A stretch of DNA of 64,000 nt from Synaphobranchus kaupii (lineage: Eukaryota > Chordata > Actinopteri > Anguilliformes > Synaphobranchidae). Numbering within the stretch: the stretch's first letter is position 1; each line of letters starts with the position of its first letter. The notes below the pieces were generated by a model that was not told the DNA's origin, made no database searches, and was given only the letters and a program-made list of their open reading frames with translations. The DNA is taken from assembly GCA_029718625.1 (NCBI GenBank), contig CM056389.1, positions 6,508,014 through 6,572,013 of the forward strand, in the 5' to 3' direction. The position numbers were made by a program, and so were the translations under genes. Below are positions 11,305-23,565 of this stretch, in pieces.

Positions 11305-12472
11305 CTGACCGTTAACAGCATACCCCACATAGGGTGAATACTAGCAACATCAGCTGTCCCTACTGACCGTTAACAGCATACCCCACATAGGGTGAATACT
11401 AGCAACATCAGCTGTCCCTGTGACCGTTAACAGCCTACCCCACATAGGGTGAATACTAACATCAGCTGTCCCTGCTTACCGTTAACAGCCTACCCCACAT
11501 AGGGTGAATACTAGCAACATCAGCTGTCCTTGCTTACCGTTAACAGCCTACCCCACATAGGGTGAATACTAGCAACATCAGCTGTCCCTGCTGACCGTTA
11601 ACAGCCTACCCCACATAGGGTGAATACTAGCAACATCAGCTGTCCCTGTGACCGTTAACAGCCTACCCCACATAGGGTGAATACTAGCAACATCAGCTGT
11701 CCCTGCTTACCGTTAACAGCATACCCCACATAGGGTGAATACTAGCAACATCAGCTGTCCCTGCTTACCGTTAACAGCATACCCCACATAGGGTGAATAC
11801 TAGCAACATCAGCTGTCCCTGCTTACCGTTAACAGCCTACCCCACATAGGGTGAATACTAGCAACATCAGCTGTCCCTGCTTACCGTTAACAGCCTACCC
11901 CACATAGGGTGAATACTAGCAACATCAGCTGTCCCTGCTGACCGTTAACAGCCTACCCCACATAGGGTGAATACTAGCAACATCAGCTGTCCCTGCTGAC
12001 CGTTAACAGCCTACCCCACATAGGGTGAATACTAGCAACATCAGCTGTCCCTGTGACCGTTAACAGCCTACCCCAAATAGGGTGAATACTAGCAACATCA
12101 GCTGTCCCTGCTGACCGTTAACAGCATACCCCACATAGGGTGAATACTAGCAACATCAGCTGTCCCTGTGACCGTTAACAGCCTACCCCACATAGGGTGA
12201 ATACTAGCAACATCAGCTGTCCCTACTGACCGTTAACAGCATACCCCACATAGGGTGAATACTAGCAACATCAGCTGTCCCTGTGACCGTTAACAGCATA
12301 CCCCACATAGGGTGAATACTAGCAACATCAGCTGTCCCTGCTTACCGTTAACAGCATACCCCACATAGGGTGAATACTAGCAACATCAGCTGTCCCTGTG
12401 ACCGTTAACAGCATACCCCACATAGGGTGAATACTAGCAACATCAGCTGTCCCTGCTTACCGTTAACGGCAT
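11305..12472. repeat. Minisatellite, 57-58 bp unit, about 20 copies
   Basis: Each unit contains ACCGTTAACAGC, CCCCACATAGGGTGAATAC and CATCAGCTGTCCCTG. Copies differ mainly at GCATACC versus GCCTACC and at the junction CTGCTGACC / CTGCTTACC / CTGTGACC, giving 57 or 58 bp. One copy near 12075 has CCCCAAATAGG. Homogeneity is high, indicating recent expansion. Confidence 0.95.
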
Positions 12473-13537
12473 CGCTGTTCCTCCCAGTTATCAGGCTTCC
12501 ATTTCACTCCCATTCATTTTTGGGACCTCACCAAAAGGAATAGTTTTAAAGCACTATTTTTTAATCTTGACACGATATGACTTTACCTAATTTGTTGGAA
12601 TTAAATAGTAAACATGCAATAAACATAATGCTATATTTTCAAAAGTTCTGCTGTACCAACCTTACAAAGGTGTTGCGTGGGGTAGCTGTATAAAATGTAA
12701 GAAATATAATAAAAAATGTATAAAATGTAATAACTTTTTTTTGTTTTATCTCAGATTTTTTGTGGGTAATTCTGGTGTCACTCCTATAATACAGGTTGTA
12801 AAGTTCACAAACCTTCACTTACCTCAGGCTCTAAAATAAGATGTTTCATCACAGATTTTTAATATTTAGGGATAAAAAGCTAGTCAATTGGGAGTCACAC
12901 AAAATAGAACATATTACAATTGTTTTGTGTTAGTTAAAACTTTTGCGGTCAATTTGACTCCAAACATCATAAAGGCATCATAAAATGTCAACATAATATG
13001 AAGGTTGAAGAATGTTATATTTAGAAAGCAAAGGTATACCACCAGTAAAATTCAAAAAGAGAGTAAAAACAGAAAGAGAAACAATTTATTGATGACAATA
13101 TTTGGAATATTTCTCCTCTCTAGCTTGTTCAAAAAAAAAAAAAAAAAAAAGTAAAAAGTTGGCTAAATATGATAATATAGATATTGATGGAGATGCAGAT
13201 ATTCATGGGTGATGCATGATTGTATTCAGCTATATTTTGGATTAATAAACAGATAATAATTAAATTATTTGTAATTTGGGGGTCCATTAGGTAAACAGTT
13301 GTAATTTCCTCTTTTATGGCCATGGTACTAGGCAGCAATGGGCCAGACCGCTCCAATATAAACAACTAAAGAAACTTGTGGGGCTGTGGTAAGGCTCGTT
13401 CAGATAAGCCCCCACACTGTGGTGCATGAATGAGCCTCTGTCCCTCCTCTGACGCTGCTCTGTGCAAGCTTAGCTGCGGTCTGTGACGTGAAAACAAGCA
13501 GCTGTAGGGCTGTAGGCCAGGACGTGTTCCAGAGGAG
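12473..13537. other. AT-rich noncoding stretch with a poly-A run
   Basis: No gene or repeat family recognised. A run of about 21 A lies at 13131-13150. Short open frames here lack motifs. Confidence 0.4.
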
Positions 13538-13697
13538 AACCGGTAATTCCTGACAGTGCTGTTTACAAAATATATGCGGTTAAATTTAGTTAAAAGCACC
13601 TACAACAGCTGAGAATAAGTGACCAATTGCTTCTGTCTCACCTTATAAAACGCATCCGAAGTTCATTAGGCTACCTGCATTCTAATTTTGATTGGTA
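13538..13697. repeat. Direct duplication, left copy
   Basis: Starts GGTAATTCCTGACAGTGCTG and ends with TTCTAATTTTGATTGGTAAC. It matches 14590-14808 with few substitutions but lacks about 65 bp present in the right copy. The two copies bracket an LTR-like segment. Confidence 0.8.
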
Positions 13698-14363
13698 ACA
13701 CTGCCGGTTGCCACGGCCGGATGCAGGAACAGCTGTAGAATGGAGGAGCAGAACGCCCTGCTGTGGGCACAGCGTCAGGTGGCAAGCGGGGGTACCGCAA
13801 CACAAACAGGGAGTAGCGAACAACTGCAGACTGGCAGACAACAACAGAGTAGTGGTTAGCGAGGTAGATAAGGCGCGGCAGGTAGAGCCTCACAAACACT
13901 GGACAGACTAAGATTATCAACAGTTGGCAGAGTGCCTAAAGCACCGAGACAGAACCAAACTGTTGAAAGGTAGGTAGCACAATAAAGCAGGGTGAACGAA
14001 CACCTAATACGAAACCAAACTGCACGAGAACTAGACAAAGGATAACATGACCAGAGGATTCAAACGAACGACGTTAACGAACTGGCACTGGATAGCAGAC
14101 AGCAGGTGAGTTAAATAGGGAGTAATAGGTATCAATTAGGAAAGCGTGCGAATGTATGCGTGGGTGATTGAACAGAGCGGACTGTGAGGAATGCATGCCG
14201 AAATGGGAAGAGGAGATAGGCTGAGACAGGAGTGGAGAAATGGAGTAATACAAACGGAGGGAACACGCCCAGTCTGCAGCACGGGGAAAAACACGGACAA
14301 TGGAAGTCAAACATGACACGGAGGGAGAGTACGGAAAACGGGATGGGAACGGAACGTTACAGA
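13698..14363 (-). mobile_element. LTR-like segment between duplicated blocks
   Basis: The composition (many purine-rich ACA and GGAG words, ending GGAACGTTACA) resembles solo LTRs common in fish in antisense orientation, like the segment at 30111-30773. No internal retroviral-type coding sequence is seen. Boundaries are approximate and family unknown. Confidence 0.3.
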
Positions 14364-14589
14364 ACCTAGTCTCTTCATTAATTATAGGTGTGTCTAGGGC
14401 GTGACATGCAATAAACCAATCAAAATGTTATATCCCATTCCCTTTAAAAGCCTGCTTTTCCACCTTGGTGGATTGCTTATGATGGCGAAACAGACATGCT
14501 CGTGCATGTTTAGTGCGATCAAGGAATAGGCTATATGTATCAATAGTAGCCTATGATCAATATTATTCGGGCTAACGATTATGAGTTCC

Positions 14590-14808
14590 TGGTAATTCCT
14601 GACAGTGCTGTTTACAAAATATATGCGGTTAAATTCCGTTAAAAGCACCTGCAACAGCTGAGAATAAGCGACCAATTGCTTCCGTCTCACCTTAGAAAAC
14701 GCCAAATTAGCCTGCTTGTTTAACGAATTTCGTTTGATTATGCAATGAACTCATGTTCAAGCTTCATCTGAAGTTCATTAGGCTACCTGCATTCTAATTT
14801 TGATTGAT
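14590..14808. repeat. Direct duplication, right copy
   Basis: Longer partner of 13538-13697, starting GGTAATTCCTGACAGTGCTG and ending ATTCTAATTTTGATTGATAAC. It retains a 65 bp internal stretch lost from the left copy. Just upstream, 14380-14500 resembles the CCCATTCCCTTTAAAAGCC promoter-proximal part of Harbinger-like repeats. Confidence 0.8.
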
Positions 14809-16060
14809 AACATAAATAACGTTATTTTGCCTTAATGACGACACTAAATATAATAAATCTGTTAGGTTGGCAACCCATAGGTTCAGCATATTTTCCCTTA
14901 TTTTATAATGTCCTGCTTATGGAAATGCGACCAACCTATTTTACTGGTAGGCTAGCGTAATGCTTTAAAACTATCCACTTTCCCAGGAAGACCGTGAAAA
15001 GTGCGATTTACAGCAGAGGAAACAGACCTGCGCCTGTAAAGCGCACATGCAGATAATGGCATTAAAATTAATTGTAAATGAATTTTGTAACGTGCTGCAA
15101 ATTTCGTTTCTAATTAGCCGCTTAGTTCTCTTGAAAATCTTTTGTTCAGTTATGGAATAACAGGTGAAATCAGCGGGGTTTTAATAAGCTGAGGGTATGG
15201 AAACCTTGTCACTAATTAAAAAAATATGAAGGACGAAGAATAGCTAACGTTGCAATTCAGTTAACATGATGACATTTATCTCCGTTTTTTAACCATATGC
15301 TATCGAAAAAACCTTATGTATGCACAGCGAATCCGCTGTAGCCTAGGCTATTTGAAAAACAATAAAAGCAATATTCACTGGACAAGGTTTTGAACTTTTT
15401 TCAGTCACAAACCATTCTATTTACTTACAGGCTGTGTCGGGTAAGTGAGGACTAGGTAAAATGTGTATTTTCTGAATCCAGCGGTTCCAACAGTCAATGC
15501 CCTTGTTAAAACGTTCAGCACTCTGAATACTGAACACAAGCGATATTGCGTGCTAGAACCCCTCACTTAACCTACATTCAAAATAAGCTTTACGTGATTT
15601 AATTTAATAATTATTATTAAGAATTACAATCATCAATTAAATCGCCAAATTCGTTAATAGGTAAGTCGAACAGTAACCTGGTGGATCAACCAACAAGCCA
15701 AAACAAAGTCTAAATCAGGTCTTGAGATTAAATAATTTTATTAAATGAAAAACATTCAATTGGAATAATGAGTTGAAATCATACATTCACTAAGGAATGT
15801 AGGCTGACTACTTATAATTTACAAAATGGAAGACATTAAACCAGACATTAATTAGGAAATACCAGTAAAGAGAGAGATAAGCCAAAAATTGCCAAATTAT
15901 TTACCCTCCAGCTGAACAGGAACAAAAGGAAATGCACGAGGAACCAAAAAGAATGACTTCTCCAAACAAACTCCACAATTGACTAACCTCTTTTTCTGCG
16001 GTACACTCATAAAATACCTCCACAGGAAGACCATCCCTGTCCTGATTGGGTTAAGGTGTG
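14809..16060. other. Noncoding stretch, nothing recognised
   Basis: No domain, splice-bounded exon or repeat family could be supported. A G run at 16061-16069 leads into the repeat block that follows. Confidence 0.4.
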
Positions 16061-16068
16061 GGGGGGGG

Positions 16069-16172
16069 GAGGGGTCATTTATGACAAAGACTGGCTTATC
16101 TTTGATGGGGGGTTGAGAATGAGAGAGAGAGACAGAGATAGAGAGAAGGGGGGAAATATTAGATATCCTACA
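16069..16172. repeat. 104 bp direct repeat, left copy
   Basis: Begins GAGGGGTCATTTATGACAAA and ends GATATCCTACA. It is identical, as far as I could compare, with 18727-18830. It contains a GA-rich run. Confidence 0.85.
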
Positions 16173-17100
16173 TCCCTCTCTTGTAAGAATAGGTGCATGC
16201 ACCTGCTAAAAACCTATTCTTACATCACCAAATAGGAATCACATTACACATTTGGACATTGAAGATGCAGTTACCTGCTAACAACAAAAACAACTGTCCA
16301 AATGGTTCACCAACCATTTTTAAAACATTTAGTCCATGCCCAGTTTAATAGTCCCTTTGTGATCTAGAGTCATATCTCTATTAGACACTCTTTTGTGTCG
16401 CTGCTGTTATGACACCCTGGTTCAGTCTCTTCCTTCTCCAGTGTCCGGGTATCTAGACTGGCAAGGGACCAGAAGTTCCCTGGACTTGGGTAACATGCAG
16501 TGCTTTTTCCATTAGTGTTGCAATTGCGTGAGTGAAATGCAACCTACTCCACAGTGTCTCTACCAGTTCTGCACGGCGTGCGGGGGCTCTGTCTCCTGTG
16601 ACAGGAAGCTGGACGATCCACAGGTGGCAAAGTGCAGTCAGGGCCTCTCTTCTGACGGGCGGGGAAGCTCCTCTTTCCCTGTCGGAATCCATTTTGGCTC
16701 CTTTAGCCTGGATCCAATTGGGTGGACTGCTGACGGCAGTTGCTTAGGCTAGCTTCCCGCGGCAGGGTGTGGGACCGGTTGCACTTGTTTGCACTTGTGT
16801 CTGTGGGTGTCCTTTAGGGAATGGCAGGAGAAGACTGTGGGAGTTGAGGGCTTAGGCATTAACACTCATAGCAACACGTGAAGACCGGAACAATTAATGA
16901 TAGCACTGCATGTTATGACCGCTGTCAGTCCATGCCGGGGAACCTTACGGACAGGGTTTACCTTCCACGGGATTGCCAGTCTAAATAATCACATGAATAG
17001 GGCTGACTTTCCAGAAGTGTCTTTGAACAGTATTTGGCGGGGCACCTACACTCTATAAAAGGGACTTAAACACAACATGGGCATGGTATTAGGTTAAAAG
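16173..17100. repeat. Block repeat unit 1 (about 1 kb)
   Basis: Contains in order a hairpin (16182-16224), a GTCCATGCCCAGTTTA word, a GACAGGAAGCTGGACGATCC segment near 16600, a CTTCCCGCGGCAGGGTGTGG segment, and TATAAAAGGGACTTAAACAC near 17056. All recur in the same order in unit 2 with roughly 10-15% divergence. TATAAAA and the GC-rich body suggest a transcribed repeat or LTR-like unit, but no coding domain is seen. Confidence 0.7.
16182..16224. other. 12 bp stem hairpin, copy 1
   Basis: TGTAAGAATAGG pairs perfectly with CCTATTCTTACA across a 19-base loop beginning TGCATGCA. Partner of the hairpin at 17271-17313. Confidence 0.85.
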
Positions 17101-18190
17101 GTGGTGGTAGGGATGGGGGGGGGGGGGGGGCAGAGAGAGACCGAGAGAGAGAGGCCGAGAGAGAGAGGCCGAGAGAGAGAGGCCGAGAGAGAGAGGCCAA
17201 GAGAGAGAGACAGAGAGAGGGAGAGAGAAAGAGCACAAGACATTAGGCAACATCCCGTCATTCCCTCTCTTGGAACGATAGGTGCATGCAGCTGCTAAGA
17301 GCCTATCGTTCCATCATCAGAACAACCACACATTTGGACATTATAAATATCATTGTACAATGATAGCTGCATGAAAACAACTGTCCTAATGGTTCATTAA
17401 CCATCTTTAAAACAATTAGTCCATGTCCAGTTTACTAGTCCCATTGTGATGATCCGGTGTGGTGCAGACATTTTTTTTTTTTTTTTTTTTTTTGTCACTG
17501 CTGTCATGGCACCTTGGTTCAGTCAATTCCTTCTCCAGTGTCAGGGTATCTGGACTGGCAAGGGAAGAGGCTCCCTGGACTTCCTTGGATAACATGCAGT
17601 GCTTATTCCCCTTAATGTTGTAACTGTGTGAGTGAAAGGCGGCCTAATTCCACAGTGTCTCTACCAATTCTGCACAGCGTGCGGGGGGCTCTGTCTCCTG
17701 TGACAGGCAGCTGGACGATCCACAGGCGGAAAAGTGCGGTCAAGACCTCTCTACTGACGGGCGGGGAAGCACCACTTTCCCTGTCGGAATCCGTTTTGGC
17801 TCCTTGAGCTCGGGTCCAGTTGGGTGGACTGCTGACGGCAGTCGCTTAGGCTAGCTTCCCGCGGCAGGGTATGGGTCTGGTTGCACTTGTGCCTCTGGGG
17901 GTCCTTCGGGGAGTGGCAGGAGAAGACTGTGGGACTTGAGGGTTTAGGCCTTATCACTCACAGCAACATGTGAAGAGGGGAACACTGCATATTATAAGCA
18001 CTTAGTCCATTCAGGGGAACCTTACGGACAGGATTTACCATCCACAAGATTGCCAGTCCAAATAATCACCTGAATAGGGCAGACTTGTCCACAAGTGCCC
18101 AGGAACAGCATTGGAGGGGGCACCTACACTTAGAAAAGGGACTTAAAAACATGGGCATTGTCTTATGTTAAAAGGTGGTGGTAGGGATGT
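17101..18190. repeat. Block repeat unit 2 (about 1.1 kb)
   Basis: Second tandem copy of the block. It starts with a G run and a low-complexity GAGAGAGAGGCC array (17130-17230), followed by a hairpin (17271-17313), a T run at 17471-17493, the GACAGGCAGCTGGACGATCC segment and a GGGACTTAAAAACATGGGC end. The open frame across the GA-rich part encodes only Arg/Glu repeats and is not considered a gene. Confidence 0.7.
17271..17313. other. 12 bp stem hairpin, copy 2
   Basis: TGGAACGATAGG pairs perfectly with CCTATCGTTCCA across a 19-base loop beginning TGCATGCA. Relative to copy 1, three base pairs have changed and every change is compensated on the other arm. Confidence 0.85.
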
Positions 18191-18726
18191 GGGGGGGTGG
18201 TGAGGGGGGGGGGGGGGGGGGCAGGGGCAGGCAGAGTGCCAGTTTTACCTCCTAGAACCCCAGTGTGGTTACTGGCAGTCCTTTGGCTGCAGAGGGCCAC
18301 AGCGTTCAGCAAACCGGGATGACAGGAGGCATCCTGTCATCTTGCTTCTTCCGCACGTGGATGCCCCTTATCCACGCCCGTCTCATCTCTGTCCAGGGGT
18401 CTATGCCAGTTTTGGCTTTGGTTCCCTCTCTGGGCAGCTGGGCTGATCGTTGCTCGTAGGCATGCAGTCCATCACTGCTCTCCGAACACTTCTGATGTCG
18501 GAAAAGGGCTCTTGCACTCTCCCTGGATGACGTGTGTGTGCGAAGTTTGCAGGTGTGGCTCGGGGGTGGAGAGACGAGGGTGGGGGAAACTGTTGTGCTA
18601 AATTGGCTGCTTTCATCTTGCTTTGGATTGCAAGACAACACTCTGGCGGAGACTTTGAGGGCCAGAGGAGTCGTAAAACGGCCGGGGGTTGGCTTCCTGC
18701 TCCGTTTCTCCCGGGGTCTCTTTACA

Positions 18727-18830
18727 GAGGGGTCATTTATGACAAAGACTGGCTTATCTTTGATGGGGGGTTGAGAATGAGAGAGAGAGACAGAGATAGA
18801 GAGAAGGGGGGAAATATTAGATATCCTACA
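18727..18830. repeat. 104 bp direct repeat, right copy
   Basis: Same sequence as 16069-16172. The 540 bp between unit 2 and this copy (18191-18726) is GC-rich and unrelated to units 1 and 2. Confidence 0.85.
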
Positions 18831-19199
18831 GCTGTATTCCTAGATAAACAGAGCTGTATTGTAATGATATCTGAAGAGCATTTTCAGAACTCAAAAGTCC
18901 GTCTATTGCAGTGCGCGAGTTTTCCATTGAATGACTATTCACGCATTGTGTAAACGACAATTCGCGCATTAGGCTTGATATAGGTGTTATCAGCTCCTTT
19001 TTAATGGATAGCCATTGTCCCGTACCATCGCACATCGCCTGGATGTTGATGGAGTGGGCTGAGAGCAATGTAATGTGGCGTCGTTTCCCTTCGCTGAGGG
19101 AAAGGTATGTGGACCTATGGAACCTTTTATTATTATGCATTTTTGATATAGCCTACACAATAATAATATTTCACATTGTGATCTAGATATTTTAGTCAT

Positions 19200-19550
19200 G
19201 CTTGTGCACGCCCCTGTGTGTAACAGACAGGAGGGTATGCGCGTTGTGCACACGCCTATGTAGACGCACTTATATGCGCCGTTAAAATAACATGTAAACA
19301 ACTGCGACATGACTTTAGACCAGGTTTGTGGTGGTTCTAGCGCAAGCGCTTTCTGCTGGCTCAAGATAGCAATACGCCAAAAAGAATCCTGGCCACTCCT
19401 CATCTTAAGCCCAACACGCCCAGTTCACTTGTGATGGCGCAAGAATACATGCTAGTTAAAGGACGTGGGCGCTAGGCGTTATATGGACCTAGCGCCGGGT
19501 GTAAGATAGCAAAGACACTTGCGTTTGGGTGTAAGATAGGGCCCTTGGTG
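19200..19550. mobile_element. Harbinger-like nonautonomous repeat (partial)
   Basis: Contains CACGCCTATGTAGACGCAC, GCGCAAGCGCTTTCTGCTGG and ends GGGTGTAAGATAGGGCCC, words I associate with widespread vertebrate Harbinger-type repeats. No transposase. Family assignment is from memory and uncertain. Confidence 0.4.
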
Positions 19551-19582
19551 TTCAAAAGTTTTACAAAACCGTCAGTTTTATA

Positions 19583-20110
19583 TTATTGATTTTTGCTAAC
19601 TGACCGTGTACATTGGTCTGTTAGCCTAGATAATGGCGGACAACTCGTTAGCCTAACGTTAACGTTAGTTAATGGTGGAGAATCCGTTTCATACTTTGTG
19701 TTCGATGTTCTTTCTGTTAGGTAGTTTGCAAACCATGCAACTGCATGCTCAGAAAGACATATATTAAAAAATCTCTGTTTCAGTATGCCATGGTCGACTG
19801 TGTCAAATGCTTTAAAAAGATCGATAAAAAGTGAAACACAATGCTGCTTTTTATCTAAGGTGACTGTAACATAATTTAAAACCTTCATGGCTCCTGTAAT
19901 ACTGGTATGTTTTTTTTCTAAAACCTGATTGGAATGTAGATAAAAAGGAATTACCAGAGGTGACAGTGTCAAAATAGGTCTGTAATTATTTAAGAGCGTT
20001 GCATCTCCCCCTTTTAATAGTGGGAGAACATGTGCTGATTTCCAAATCCTAGGAATTTCATTACATTCCAGAGACAGGTTGAAAATATATGTGAGTGGTT
20101 CTGCTATAAA
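19583..20110 (-). pseudogene. LINE-B reverse transcriptase fragment
   Basis: Minus strand: LEKKHTSITGAMKVLNYV then SLFIDLFKAFDTVDHGILK, the RT finger/palm start of a fish LINE ORF2. The catalytic YADD region is missing because the element is truncated at about 19.58 kb. The frame stays open for 129 codons. Confidence 0.8.
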
Positions 20111-21170
20111 ATCAGCTGCTAATTCAAGAAGCAGGGGTCAAGAACATCAGGACCTGCAGGTTTTCTAGCATCTTGTGATTTCAGGGCTTTGTGTATCTCC
20201 AGCATTGAAAATGGTATAAAGCTGAAAGTCTGACCACCACTCATTGGTTCATCAGCAGAGGGTGTTACAGAGACAGAGGGAGCAGAGTCAAATAGAGAGT
20301 CGGAAGATACAAAGTGCTCATTAAAACAATTCAGCATTTCAGTTGTCATTTACAGGAACTGAGTTTTTCATTACACATGATGGTAAATCTGAGTTTCCAG
20401 ACATGGATTTAATAGCCTTCCAAAAACTTTCGAGGATCATTTAGATTTTCAGTAGTACCAGATAAATAAAATTCTGACTTGGCCTTCTTAATAAGAGAGG
20501 AGCATTTCTTTTGTAACTGCCTAAAAAGATGCCAATCAACATCAGACCCTGATTTCATAGCCTTAGCCCAGACTGAATTTCGTTCATGAAATATACCTGA
20601 TAGCTCAGGGGAAAACCAGGGGTTATCCCTACCTTTCACTCTGTACCTACAGAAGCGGTGAATAATACCTGATAGCTCAGGGGAAAGCCAGGGGTTATCT
20701 CTACCTTTCACTCTGTACCTACAGAAGGGGGCATAGTTATTCATAATTAGCAAAAAGCCATCATGAAAGAATGCCCAGGCAGTCTCAACATTAGGAATAA
20801 GCTCAATCCCTTTCCATTCAAAGTAAAACAAGTCGTGTAAGAAACCCTGCTCAACAAAACACTTCAGATTTCTCTTCTGAACAAAGCGTGGTTTTGTCTT
20901 AGGGATCTTAGTATTTCTAATAGCAACAACAGCACAGTGGTGACTTAAATCATTACAGAAGACACCAGTAGCAGAGTATTTATAAGGAGCATTAGTCAAA
21001 ATCAAATAAATTAGTGTAGATCTCTCTGGATGTTTAAGATTAGGGCAAGTAGGCGAGTTTATCAACTGGGTTAGATTAATAGAGTTACAGTATGTTTTAA
21101 AATCATCAGATATGGGCTGTAACCAGTCCCAGTTGAGTTTAAAGCCTTTAATTAAGAATTAACACATGAG
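20111..21170 (-). pseudogene. LINE-B endonuclease C-terminus and linker
   Basis: The minus strand encodes, from 21.17 kb downward, the C-terminal part of the endonuclease (a DLSHHCAVVAIRNTKIP stretch, where S-D/H-H is the end of the nuclease domain) and a linker (NNYAPFCRYRVKGRDNPW, DWHLFRQLQKKCSSLIKKAK, then ALKSQDARKPAGPDVLDP, the K-AGPD motif preceding RT). The open frame at 20409-21065 is 218 codons. A 72 bp in-frame tandem duplication (FCRYRVKGRDNPW repeated) lies near 20616-20730. The element is truncated on both sides. Confidence 0.8.
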
Positions 21171-22920
21171 AATTTTTGTGCATCTTTTTGTTTTAGGTCT
21201 GACTTTTGGGGATTCTACTCGGAGACAAAATATGTAGGGCTGTGCTCACAGTGGGCTACACAAAGCTCCAAGAAGGCAAGGTTTTTCTACTATTTTCTTA
21301 CTCAATATTGACTTCACTCACACATTTCTCTATTTCCTTGTTCACTGTGCTATCAATAGCAGTGCTGTCCACTACTTTACTGTGAGTTTGTTGGACCCAA
21401 ACTGTTTGCCCACCCATTATTAACTGTTTTTATTCTCTTCTGTTCCTTTTGGCTTGGACCTCATTAATGTGTCTGTTTGTCACAACCCCTGGTCCAGCTA
21501 ATCGCCTCCACCTGAGAGTGGCTGATTAAAAGATAAAAAATCTGCCTTTCGAGTGAAAGATCACTCTTTTGCTGATGATGCACTTCGCCACCCTAACCAG
21601 CCGTGCCTCGCCGTGGTGGTTCCTCCCTGCCTCTAGCCTCAGCTTCCTGTTTTTTTTCTCTCTCCCATTTTGGTGCCCAGTTATACCCTACTCAAGGCTG
21701 AGTCAATTCTCTACCCTTATTGAAATGATGAACCAGTAAAGTACTGTATTGTTCAGTTTAGCTCATGCTGTAATATTTAGAAATCATTAATTAATGGTAG
21801 CTTGAATCTACAAGCAATTAATAACAGCTGCATTATTTAATGCCAATATAAGAACACAAAAAAATACTTAACTAAGTTTAATCCCTGTTTTGATAATTTT
21901 ATAGGCCTGCTATTTGTTAGGTAGTGTATTTGGTATTAGCCTGTTTGGATAAAATACATAAAGAATAGATTTGTTACTACTACTGGTAACTAATGAAAGG
22001 TTAATTGGATACTTTGTTAACATTGACAACTAACATTAACCTTACATCCTTAAACGTTAGTTGAAGTACGTCTATTTAATACACAGGGCTCCTTTAAGAG
22101 TCGCGTGTGTGACGTAACTCGGCTGCACCTGAGTTGTCAATCGTTTGCAACGTTAACACACGGAGCCATGGAATTGGAAATAATCTTTTAACTGTCTGTT
22201 TGTAACAGTATTACAAAGGAGTTCCAAAATAGCTTTGCAACAAACTAAATGACTTGCTCCGTTTTTGTTTCCCTGAACTCCTACAATGTTTACTTGAACA
22301 ATAAAACAACACTTTTATACTGATTTGCTCTAACGCAATCATGAACAGCACATCTATAATGTTTTTATGGTTTTATGTTTATGATCTTTTTTGTGTGCGT
22401 GTACAAAGCTGTAACCCAGACAATAAAGTTGTCTGAGGACTACCTCTGAGTGACGTGACGTATGGAAAGGCGTTCCCAAAGAAAGGGCGTCCCCAAAGAA
22501 GAGGCGTTCCCGAAGGAGGGGCGTTCCGTAAGCGCCTGCACACTGCAGATGGATGATATTGGGATCGATCGGTGCATCTCTACACTGCAGACATTTCCCA
22601 TGAATCTGCGCATCAGAAAAGAAGATAATAGCTAGGCTACTGTGAAAGAAAGTACTTAGCCTACCACAGATTATTATGATTATTGTTATAATTAATAGTG
22701 GTTGCAATACGTTGTCTGCAGATATGACGCCAGGTTATAATTTTTAAAAAAGTGTCTAACCATGACAGTGATATCTTGGCTGAATTGATGGTACATAAAT
22801 CCTATCCCGTTAGGGTTTGTCGGTTATATTATTGTAAATGCTTAATTTTTGTAGTAGTTCATTTTTACGGTGACATTGTGTTATGTGTGAAAAGGATAAA
22901 CTGAACAGATTCAATGAAAT
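21171..22920. other. Noncoding stretch with a short 17-18 bp tandem repeat
   Basis: No gene recognised. Near 22461-22535 a unit of the type GGCGTTCCCAAAGAA occurs about four times. An AATAAAG signal near 22420 has no associated coding exon. Confidence 0.4.
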
Positions 22921-22929
22921 GTTGGATTT

Positions 22930-23047
22930 TTCTAATTTTTTCAGTGTGAGATTAAGCTAATTCACCAAATGGTGAAAACATTTTTTTTTTACAACCCTTT
23001 TTAATCATCTTTACCAGGGGTGCCAATAATTGTGGAGGGCACTGTAA
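22930..23047. mobile_element. Terminal fragment of a Tc1-like element
   Basis: The sequence CAGGGGTGCCAATAATTGTG followed by GAGGGCACTGTA is the classic outer end of a widespread fish Tc1 family, ending at a TA. Only one terminus was found, so the element is truncated. Confidence 0.55.
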
Positions 23048-23565
23048 TTGGATGATTTTTGGCTATTTTTTGTAAGTGGGTGGTTTTATTGGTTGTTTTT
23101 CATGTATGCTAGTTTCTTGTCATGCATTTTTGTTTTCCCCACCCTTCTGTATTGTGTGCGAGCCTGAGACAGTTACTATAGTTACAATCTTGTTTATTCA
23201 AATTCAGTGTGTTGCACAATATGTAGCCTAACTGAAGTATGACAGGAACATTAGTTACGTGCTAGCAATTGAAAAAGTGAAAATCAAAGTAGTAACTTAT
23301 AATTGGTAATTAAATCAGAAAGGTTTGTCTTCATATTAAAAAAATAATATCAGGACACCTTGAGATGTTGGTAAATTAATTTCAAGAAATCTTAAGACCT
23401 TACAGATGTGTTCATTCCCCAAGACGTGTCTTAAGATATCTTCACGAATTTGTGCTTCTTAACGAGAGCGACGTCGAAAATCGTGCAAAGATGAACAAGA
23501 AAGCCTATTCTTTAAAGCGCTACATTGTGGCTCATTGTGGCTTTCCACTAGAAGCAGCAACAATC

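Noticed and set aside
11305..12472. CRISPR-like array
   Set aside because: Units are contiguous without unique spacers; it is a vertebrate-type minisatellite in a eukaryotic context.
17101..17298. 65-codon frame rich in Arg and Glu
   Set aside because: Encoded by a GA-rich low-complexity run after a G homopolymer; no coding signature.
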